From contig JAAHHL010000497.1 in assembly GCA_010672185.1 (NCBI GenBank), forward strand, positions 1 through 5,870: a DNA stretch of 5,870 bases. The letters run 5' to 3'. The position numbers and the translations under genes are program-made. Origin of the DNA: Caldora sp. SIO3E6 (GTDB lineage: Bacteria > Cyanobacteriota > Cyanobacteriia > Cyanobacteriales > Coleofasciculaceae). Under the pieces are notes generated by a model, which worked only from the letters and a program-made list of their open reading frames with translations, was not told the origin of the DNA and searched no databases. This document shows positions 1 to 5,700 of this stretch, piece after piece (position 1 is the stretch's first letter; each line of letters begins with the position of its first letter).

Positions 1-23
1 TGGAGTTGATTAAACATTAGAAA

Positions 24-158
24 CTCATATCATGTCTGTTTGAATACTTACACTTTGGTGAAAACAAGGCAGAAGGCTCCAGGGCAGAGGGCAGAAGGTA
101 AGGAAGAAAGTTGCAAGGTAGAAGGAGATGATAACTGTTTAGGCGGACATGATATCAG
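24..158. repeat. Possible miniature inverted-repeat element (135 bp)
   Basis: The ends at 24-50 and 132-158 form an imperfect 27-bp inverted repeat, with 20 of 27 positions matching. The perfect core is ATATCATGTC at 27-36, facing GACATGATAT at 146-155. The interior is mostly a purine-rich repeat and has no reading frame. This layout fits a MITE-like non-autonomous element or a foldback sequence. I see no convincing target-site duplication next to the ends and have only one copy to look at, so mobility is inference. A regulatory stem or a chance match in AT-rich sequence remains possible. Confidence 0.4.
68..125 (+). repeat. Degenerate GGCAGAAGG purine-rich repeat
   Basis: GGCAGAAGG occurs at 68-76 and 90-98, with GGCAGAGG at 83-90 and the decayed form GGTAGAAGG at 117-125. 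The tract between is almost pure A/G on this strand. Such GCAGAAGG-like strings are common between cyanobacterial genes. No coding or RNA gene is apparent in it. It fills the middle of the inverted-repeat element at 24-158. Confidence 0.65.
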
Positions 159-186
159 AACTATTATTCCTGTGCTAAATTAACCT

Positions 187-200
187 GGATAATGGATAAC
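187..200 (+). repeat. Two GGATAAT-type heptamers over the methyltransferase start
   Basis: GGATAAT (187-193) is followed directly by GGATAAC (194-200). This is the unit of the large array at 2666-2777 read on the opposite strand, and the proposed methyltransferase ATG at 192 lies across the junction. Two copies could be coincidence. They could also be the remnant of an STRR insertion that supplied an ATG. Confidence 0.45.
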
Positions 201-983
201 AGAAACAACATACCAGTTATGGCAACACAGGATAAACAAAGAGAAATTGCCTTCTTTGATAGCTATGCAGAGTCTCAAGAGTACAATGTTTTTACCGATG
301 AGAGTAATCTCAAGATAGTCAACAGTTGCCTAGAATTTAGTGGTTTACAACCAGGAATGCGGGTAGCCGATTGTGGCTGTGGTTCGGGTATTTTTACTAA
401 ACTGATACACAATCAGGGATTTTTAGCATCTGGCTTGGATTTGAGTCAGGGATTAATCGAGTTAGCTGGGCGTTCTTATCCAGAGATCGAGTTTATTGTC
501 GGCGATGTGGAAAACTTACCCTTTGACTCCGACAGTTTGGATGGGGTCTTACTCAGTGGCATTATCCATCATTTACCAGACCCGAGTAAATGTGCCAGGG
601 AAGTCTTTCGAGTACTTAAACCAAACGGCGTGTTTGTTGCCTTTGATCCCAACCGCTTGAACCCCTTTATGTGGCTTTATCGCGATCGCACTTCTCCCTT
701 TTATAGTAGTGAGGGGGTAACAGAGAACGAACGTCCGATTATTGCTGCTGAAGTTGCCCAGGTGTTTACCCAGGCTGGGTTTAATGTTGCCACGTCCTAT
801 CTCTCAGGCTTAAATTACCGCTATATTGCTTCCAATAATCTGCGTTGGGCTCTACCGATTTATAACTTTTTGGACGATATGCTATTTCGGCTACCATTTT
901 TGCAACCTTATAGTGCTTTCGTGTTGACGAGAGGAGTGAAAAGAGACGCGGGGACAGGGGGACACGGGGACGTGGAGACATGA
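192..983 (+). CDS. Class I SAM-dependent methyltransferase (Methyltransf_11-like)
   Basis: This 263-residue soluble protein should transfer a methyl group from S-adenosylmethionine to an unidentified small molecule or lipid-like acceptor. Visible motifs are: motif I VADCGCGSG (58-66), the glycine-rich SAM loop; the acidic residue of GLDLS (81-85), which binds the ribose; GDVENLPF (104-111), which contacts adenine; IIHHLPD (124-130); and VLKPNGVFVAFDPN (141-154). A region at 157-183 rich in aromatic and charged residues (MWLYRDR, TENERP) probably shapes the acceptor site. The length suits the family. The start is uncertain: neither ATG 192 nor ATG 219 (residue 10) has a clear Shine-Dalgarno, and ATG 192 lies in a heptamer repeat. 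The last 12 or so residues, after VLTRGVKR, are encoded by a GACACGGG-type repeat and are unlikely to belong to the fold. No neighbour hints at the substrate. Fold confidence is high and substrate is unknown. Confidence 0.88.
   Translation: MDNRNNIPVMATQDKQREIAFFDSYAESQEYNVFTDESNLKIVNSCLEFSGLQPGMRVADCGCGSGIFTKLIHNQGFLASGLDLSQGLIELAGRSYPEIEFIVGDVENLPFDSDSLDGVLLSGIIHHLPDPSKCAREVFRVLKPNGVFVAFDPNRLNPFMWLYRDRTSPFYSSEGVTENERPIIAAEVAQVFTQAGFNVATSYLSGLNYRYIASNNLRWALPIYNFLDDMLFRLPFLQPYSAFVLTRGVKRDAGTGGHGDVET
682..689. other. HIP1 octamer GCGATCGC
   Basis: This is a perfect copy of the highly iterated palindrome of cyanobacteria, within the methyltransferase gene. It is useful mainly as a taxonomic marker. 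Confidence 0.9.
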
Positions 984-984
984 G
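945..984 (+). repeat. Five degenerate GACRYGGG octamers at the end of the methyltransferase gene
   Basis: The units run without gaps: GACGCGGG, GACAGGGG, GACACGGG, GACGTGGA and GACATGAG. They resemble the GGGGACACGGGGACACGG strings often seen between cyanobacterial genes. Here they encode the methyltransferase tail (DAGTGGHGDVET), and the last, most decayed unit supplies its TGA stop at 981-983. Confidence 0.75.
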
Positions 985-1065
985 TTTTCATGCATGGTGG
1001 TATATTTTTTTCAGCGGGATGGCCTTGGAGCCTTTGCTATACATCCAACAACAGGAATACCAATA

Positions 1066-1071
1066 TATAAT
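1066..1071 (+). promoter_or_regulatory. Possible -10 element of the parDE promoter
   Basis: TATAAT is a perfect -10 hexamer, 36 bases before the parD ATG. No good -35 lies 16-18 bases upstream (the closest, ATCCAA at 1043-1048, is poor), so the promoter may be weak or rely on another factor. Initiation from it would fall near 1078-1080, at the outer edge of the leader palindrome. The surrounding 124-bp gap (984-1107) shows nothing else I can support. Confidence 0.4.
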
Positions 1072-1078
1072 ATTTTAT

Positions 1079-1106
1079 GGTATACTCCTTGAGAGGAGGT
1101 ATAACC
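1079..1106 (+). promoter_or_regulatory. Imperfect palindrome over the parD ribosome binding site; possible operator
   Basis: GGTATACTCCT (1079-1089) faces AGGAGGTATAACC (1094-1106) across a TGAG loop. The arms pair if two single bases (1099 and 1104) bulge out. The right arm contains the Shine-Dalgarno AGGAGG (1094-1099), eight bases before the parD ATG. ParD-type antitoxins repress their own operons by binding palindromes near the promoter, so this is the best operator candidate. In RNA, CUCCU pairing with AGGAG would also hide the ribosome binding site. Which role applies cannot be told from sequence. Confidence 0.5.
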
Positions 1107-1107
1107 A

Positions 1108-1341
1108 ATGCAAAAGAACACCAGTGTCACTTTAGGTGATCATTTTGACCAGTTTATTGCTCAACAGGTTAAGCAGGGGCGTTACGGTTCTGTCAGTGAA
1201 ACAATTCGCGCAGGGTTACGACTCTTGGAAGCAGAAGAGCTCAAGTTGGCAGCATTACGTCAAGCCTTGATTGCTGGAGAAGCAAGCGGCAAGGCTGACT
1301 ATTCGCTTAATAACTTAATAGAAGAGTTGGACGCAGAATAA
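1108..1341 (+). CDS. parD: ParD-family type II antitoxin
   Basis: This 77-residue protein should neutralise the ParE-like toxin encoded just downstream and repress the shared operon as a dimer. The N-terminal half fits a ribbon-helix-helix DNA-binding fold: a short strand (NTSVTLG, 4-10), a first helix (about 11-23) and a second helix after the turn GRYGSVSETIRAGLRLLE (25-41), which is the hallmark of the ParD/CC2985 family. The tail after residue 42 is acidic and charged, like the disordered part that wraps the toxin. Length is normal for the family. The ATG has a strong AGGAGG eight bases upstream, so the start is secure. Together with the next gene it is a complete pair with no sign of decay. 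Whether it stabilises this locus or acts in stress is inference. Confidence 0.92.
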   Translation: MQKNTSVTLGDHFDQFIAQQVKQGRYGSVSETIRAGLRLLEAEELKLAALRQALIAGEASGKADYSLNNLIEELDAE

Positions 1342-1342
1342 T

Positions 1343-1642
1343 TTGTCTTTTTATCTTACCAAGAAAGCTAAGGCCGATTTAAAAGAGATTGCACGCTATA
1401 CAAGCGAAACTTGGGGACGTGAGCAGCGCAATGTTTATTTGAAAAAAATAGACCACACATTTCATAAATTATCGGACAATCCCGCTCAAGGTCGCAACTG
1501 TGATTATATTCGGCAAGGATATCGGAAGTACGGCATTGGTAAGCATTACATTTTTTACCGCACAATAGCGCCAGATCAAATAGAGATTGTGCGTATTCTA
1601 CATGGAAGCATGAATATAGAAGAACGCCTTGGTGAAAACTGA
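1343..1642 (+). CDS. parE: ParE-family type II toxin (RelE/ParE superfamily)
   Basis: This 99-residue basic protein is the toxin partner of the upstream antitoxin. Studied ParE proteins poison DNA gyrase, but other members of the superfamily cleave mRNA, so the target here is inferred. Family features are: a helical start with ADLKEIARYTSETWG (11-25); YLKKIDHTFHKLSDNPAQGR (32-51), with the NPxxGR turn; the GYR at 59-61; and the strand core GKHYIFYR (66-73) and EIVRILH (81-87). All are intact and the length is typical, so the toxin is probably active. The only sensible start is TTG at 1343, one base after the parD stop codon. No independent Shine-Dalgarno is evident, so translation should depend on coupling to parD, keeping antitoxin in excess. 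The gene converges with the hydrolase gene, with 50 bases between their ends. Confidence 0.9.
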   Translation: MSFYLTKKAKADLKEIARYTSETWGREQRNVYLKKIDHTFHKLSDNPAQGRNCDYIRQGYRKYGIGKHYIFYRTIAPDQIEIVRILHGSMNIEERLGEN

Positions 1643-1667
1643 TGAACTCTACATATCAAAGTTTTCA
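1633..1667. other. AT-rich inverted repeat between convergent genes
   Basis: TGAAAACT (1633-1640) pairs with AGTTTTCA (1660-1667) across the parE stop codon, with a possible three further pairs inside after a two-base bulge. It lies between the ends of parE and the hydrolase gene, where a bidirectional terminator would be expected. The stem is AT-rich, the loop is long and no T-tract follows on either strand, so termination is doubtful. Confidence 0.25.
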
Positions 1668-1692
1668 GCCTAGTCAACAGCTTCAGCAAGTT

Positions 1693-2517
1693 CTACCTAC
1701 CACCTACCGGATTCAGCCAGCGGCTAATTTCTCGTTTGAGCTGATTTAAGTCCTTAGATAATCCTTGTTTAATCCACTGACCAACAGCATCTAAGGGAGT
1801 AAATATTTCTCCAGTTTGCCAACTGATATCTTGACCCAAAGGTGTTAAATGATTACCGGGTAACTTTTGCAAAGCAACCATATTCGGGAAACGTTGTTGC
1901 AAAATTGGGTTTAAACTCAGGGTTTGGTCAATCTCGTCATTGGTAAATTTGATCAGTAAATTGCGGCGGACTTGGTAGTTGTCAGTAATTAGTTGGTTAG
2001 TTTGCTGAGGAGATGGGATAAACTCTACATCAAAATCGAAAACTGGATTGATGTTGAGTTGTTCGAGTAAGGGAATAGCACGCTTGGCTGAATTGAGGTT
2101 GAGCTGCTCGAGCAAGGGAATAGCACGCTTGGCTGGGTAGTTGTTGAAGGACATTAAGATATTACCAGCCCTTTCAACGGAGAACAGGCTACCGATGAGG
2201 AGATGCAGCTTGCAACCCATACTGTGCCCGACACCATAGATAGGTAGGTACTGTTGGGGCAGCAGATTGCTGGCTTGTAAGCGGTATAGAGTAGTCTCGA
2301 AGCTGTTGAGAACATCTCTAGCGATCGCGGTATGATCTAAGGTATTCAAAAAAGGTGTAGCAATCACCCCATATCCTTGACTTCCCAATTGTTCTAACAA
2401 TGAGCGATACGTCACTTGGGGGGCAGCAGCAATAAATGCCCCACCCAGGAAATGTACAATTCCTATAGGACGGGGGGGAATTAGCACCCAGCTACCAGAT
2501 ATTTCTTGCCAATCCAT
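1693..2517 (-). CDS. DUF1350 alpha/beta-hydrolase-like protein with internal duplication
   Basis: This 274-residue protein belongs to the DUF1350 family, an uncharacterised alpha/beta hydrolase group found in cyanobacteria and plant plastids. Visible features are: the early strand and loop IGIVHFLGGAFIAAAP (18-33); the nucleophile elbow GHSMG (97-101, Ser99); LIKFTNDEIDQT (188-199), where Asp194 or Asp197 could be the acid; and LPGNHLTPLGQD (219-230), where His223 could complete the triad. No signal peptide or membrane segment is evident, so it should be cytosolic. Residues 129-143 and 144-158 repeat each other (AKRAIPLLEQLN followed by LNS or INP), a tandem duplication between Ser99 and the acid. 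Without it the protein would be 259 residues long. ATG 2517 is the natural start but lacks a clear Shine-Dalgarno. The substrate is unknown. The upstream gap holds two heptamer arrays, one of which reaches to 25 bases from the start. Confidence 0.88.
   Translation of the reverse strand: MDWQEISGSWVLIPPRPIGIVHFLGGAFIAAAPQVTYRSLLEQLGSQGYGVIATPFLNTLDHTAIARDVLNSFETTLYRLQASNLLPQQYLPIYGVGHSMGCKLHLLIGSLFSVERAGNILMSFNNYPAKRAIPLLEQLNLNSAKRAIPLLEQLNINPVFDFDVEFIPSPQQTNQLITDNYQVRRNLLIKFTNDEIDQTLSLNPILQQRFPNMVALQKLPGNHLTPLGQDISWQTGEIFTPLDAVGQWIKQGLSKDLNQLKREISRWLNPVGGR
2045..2134 (-). repeat. 45-bp in-frame tandem duplication in the DUF1350 gene
   Basis: Units 2045-2089 and 2090-2134 abut and differ at 5 of 45 bases (about 89% identical). 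In the gene's frame three differences are silent third-position changes (TTA/TTG, GAA/GAG, CAA/CAG). The other two give Ile/Leu and Pro/Ser. The pattern suggests that both copies have been kept as coding sequence since the duplication. Confidence 0.95.
2321..2328. other. HIP1 octamer GCGATCGC
   Basis: A second perfect HIP1 copy, inside the DUF1350 gene. Confidence 0.9.
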
Positions 2518-2541
2518 GCTTAAGTCAGCCTAGTTATTGCT

Positions 2542-2604
2542 TAATAAGTAATAAGTAATAAGTAATAAGTAATAAGTAATAAGTAATAAGTAATAAGTAA
2601 TAAG
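2542..2604 (+). repeat. TAATAAG heptamer array, nine perfect copies
   Basis: Nine identical TAATAAG units run for 63 bases with no variation, ending 62 bases before the second array begins. The near edge is 25 bases upstream of the DUF1350 start codon, so the array occupies its 5' leader or promoter. Perfect identity suggests recent or ongoing expansion by slippage. Heptameric tandem repeats (STRR) are known from cyanobacteria. Confidence 0.97.
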
Positions 2605-2608
2605 TCAA
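2603..2608 (-). promoter_or_regulatory. Possible -35 element at the edge of the TAATAAG array
   Basis: The minus strand reads TTGACT, five of six matches to the -35 consensus, and overlaps the last repeat. Downstream, the array gives a -10-like TATTAC every seven bases, but at spacings of 14 and 21 rather than about 17. It could be a weak promoter for the DUF1350 gene. The unique stretch 2605-2665 shows no better candidate. Confidence 0.2.
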
Positions 2609-2665
2609 GAGTTTATTAGAGATTTTCCGGTGAAAGTGAAAGGTTTTTGAGCTAATTTACCCTAT

Positions 2666-2784
2666 TTATCAATTATCAATTATCCATTATCCATTATCCA
2701 TTATCAATTATCAATTATCAATTATCAATTATCCATTATCAATTATCCATTATCCATTATCCATTATCCATTATCCATTATTAA
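2666..2784 (+). repeat. TTATC(A/C)A heptamer array, sixteen copies plus one decayed unit
   Basis: Sixteen heptamers run from 2666 to 2777, each either TTATCAA (A) or TTATCCA (C), followed by a decayed TTATTAA at 2778-2784. The order of types is AACCCAAAACACCCCC. The array begins eight bases past the CHAT gene stop codon, so it would be transcribed as that gene's 3' untranslated region. On the minus strand each unit reads TGGATAA or TTGATAA, giving stop codons in all three frames. It is a classic cyanobacterial STRR-type repeat with no coding role. Confidence 0.97.
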
Positions 2785-2792
2785 TTATTACC

Positions 2793-5700
2793 TTACCAAG
2801 GATTACCAATCATTGTGAATGCACTCCAGTAGTAAGGATGGGAAAGTTCTCTATCTCCAAGCTGTTGCAACTCAGGGGATAAGGGGTAACTACGATTACG
2901 AGTAATCAGTTGACCCCCTTCTAATCGTACCTCACCTTTAATCATTGCTAGTTGGGCTTGGCGCATGGCTTCTGCTTTGATGGGAGCTGTTTTCAATTGC
3001 TCGTAGAAACTGGTCATTAGTCCCATGGTGCCCTCATCACTGACATACCAAAGACTGCCTAGAGCCGATTTGACTCCAGCTTGTACTGCTAAGCCAGCAA
3101 AGCCTAATTCTGCCTCTTCATCTCCTAATGCTGTGCGACAAGCACTCAAAACTAACAATTCTACCGGTGGTTTATTTAAGCCTAATTCCCCTAACTGGTC
3201 AAGTCCCAGCTTCTTATTGCCAAACTGGATATAAGAGTTGTTGAGTTTACCCGGTAGAAATTGCCCGTGAGTAGCCAAGTGAACAATACCAAAGGGGGTG
3301 CTAGAACGAATTTTTCGGAGGTTATCTATGGTAAAATCGTCATTGAGAAAAGACTTACCTGACCACAGCTTACTGGTAATTAGCTCCAACTCTAAAGGTA
3401 CTGCCGGTAGGGGTTCTTGATCTGTAAAGGTATTTGCTCCCATACCCAACACTTCCAGATTCTTGACATTGACATAGCGAGTATCAGTGAGGCTAAGGCT
3501 AGGCATGAGACCAACACTATATTTTTCTACAATAAATCCAGTACCATCATGGAGTGCTGCCATTGGCAAGGAGCGTAAACCAGGATCCATGATAAAAGCG
3601 AGATTATCAATTCCTTGAGCTTGTAAATCTGCCTCAATCGGAGCAATTAGCCACTGATATAGTTTTTGTGCAGGAGTTAAATAGCGACGGGGCTGTCTTA
3701 CATTGGTGATGTTACGCTGGAGTAGCCTGGTCATGTATAAGACTTGTTCCCTGGTTATTCCCACTCGTCGTCGAATCGGTTTGCTATCAGGACTTACTAC
3801 CACTAACTCCAACTCATCGTCTAGTTGAGGCAAAACTTTGAATTGGGAGTCTTCTAAGTCAGAGGGGAAAAAGGTAATGTAGAGTAGTGCCGGTTTTACC
3901 CCTGTTGCTTCGGCAATTTCTCCCAAAACCTCCTGTCCCTCATCCAGGCTTTTAATGGGAATATCAGTATCCTCTCCCAAATATTGCTCAAACTGCCTGG
4001 TGAAACCCTCGTCAATTTCTGTTAGTGACGGATTTACTTCCATTGGCTGCAAGTTGTGTAGAAACAACTCTAGCCTGGGGATGAGGGGTTCAATCTTCTG
4101 GGGGAATAATTCTGGTATTGATGACGGTGTTGGTGTTGGTGTTGGTGACGGTGTTGGTGACGGTGTTGGTGAAGGTGTTGGTGTTGGAGTTGGTGTTATT
4201 GGAGTTGGTGTTATCGGTGTTGGTGTTATTGGAGTTGGTGTTATCGGTGTTGGTGTTATTGGAGTTGGTGTTATCGGTGTTGTTGGCGTTGGTGTTACAT
4301 TAAGACTTACTGTTTGTGATGCTGAGGTAGAAACGCGATCGCTTGCAGTAATCTCAAAAGCGTTAATTAGGCCAGTATTACCTACTGCTGGGGTATAGAT
4401 TAGGGTATCACCAGGAACAATAATATCTCCTGCTCCTAGAGTTATGCCGTTCCTGGTTAGGGTTCCTGAGGGAATTGCCTCAATCTGGATAGAAGTGTTA
4501 TCGCTATTTTCATCATTGACAAATGAACTCAAATCCGCAAAGGTGAAAGTCAAAGGCTGATTTTCTTGAGTCTCATCCGATAGTTGGGGATTGGCTGTCA
4601 GAGTTGGTGCTTGGTTGATAAAAGTGATGCTAATACCATTAGTATCAGGATCACCTAACTCAAAAGTATTGTCATCTGGGATTGGGGTATCAAGATCAGG
4701 AATTGCTTGGGGGGGAAGAGGAAGAATTACTTCGTCATCACCACCACCAGTTCTAATCGCTCCAACAGTACCGTTGTTAGTGGCATTTCCGACAATAAAT
4801 TGCCAATTATCGAGTCCACCATTGTGTTCGATAGTAACAGAACCTCCCTGGGTAGAGCCTCTAGTGAGAATTGTATCAGTGCCATTGATTGTTCCTAATC
4901 CTCTGACGACTCCCTCAGCAATGATACTGACATCTCCACCGGTTGCAGTTGGGTTATTACCAAAGCTTATAGCTTCAGTTTTAATCGTTTGAAAAGTAAT
5001 ATCGCCACCAGCATCTAAGGTTACTGCACCACTGGTAAGATTACCTTCACCAATACTCAAAGCATCAATATTACCGGTGATGATATTACCTCCCGCTTGC
5101 AAATTAACTTCGCCACTGTTGCCTTCATTACTAGAAGAATTAATGTTATTAGTGGTAATATTACCGGTAGCTTCTATAATTACAGGACCACCAAGATTAA
5201 CAAGGCCAACAGTAATATCCCCATCAACAGTGACATTTCCAGGGGATGAAACTCCTCCAGCTGGATTAAAAGGAGCTCCAGAAAATATAACACTAGGGTC
5301 ATCAGGAACTTGACCAAAAAATGTACCAGGATAACCAAAAGCAGGTTCTATCAGTGAGTCTAAACCTGCTCGCAGAATTAAGGCTGGCTCTTCAGCTAAG
5401 ATTTGGGCATCATCTGAGCAATCATTTTCAGCACAAAATCCAGCTAGAATATCATCTGCCTCGGTGATAGTAATATCTCCAGTAATGGTAATACTCCCTA
5501 GAGTCTCTACTTTGAGGGATGGACCATTATAGTTACCAAAGAGCACATCTTCAGTAGAGCTAATAATAGGATCAAACAGAGCGACAAAGTCACCCCCTTC
5601 TCCTGCTAAATTTAGAATCGAGAAACTACCCCCACTAGCGTAGTGAGCATCTCCATAAATAGTGCCATCGCTGACTAAACTTAGATTGCCACCACTGACA

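Noticed and set aside
781..981. Minus-strand open frame opposite the end of the methyltransferase gene
   Set aside because: It is antisense to the methyltransferase and the GACRYGGG repeat, and no family is recognisable. The open frame at 1368-1565 (minus), opposite parE, is rejected for the same reason.
979..1011. Possible terminator after the methyltransferase gene
   Set aside because: CATGA (979-983) and TCATG (988-992) give only a five-pair AT-rich stem, and the seven-T run at 1005-1011 is 12 bases away. This is too weak to call.
1108..1642. Toxin-antitoxin pair as part of a larger mobile island
   Set aside because: No integrase, transposase, tRNA or attachment-like direct repeat is visible around it, so mobility cannot be supported from this window.
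2542..2784. CRISPR array
   Set aside because: The units are contiguous seven-base tandem repeats with no spacers. The 61-bp unique stretch lies between two different repeat families.
3955..4398. Plus-strand open frame of 147 codons with GVGVIGV repeats
   Set aside because: It is the antisense of the Thr/Pro linker minisatellite in the CHAT gene. Repeat units that are multiples of three stay open in several frames, and the protein has no recognisable features.
4591..4992. Plus-strand open frame of 133 codons opposite the CHAT gene
   Set aside because: It is a shadow of the well-supported minus-strand gene, with no ribosome binding site or recognisable domain. The same applies to the open frames at 3025-3234, 4118-4303, 4707-4898 and 5077-5313.
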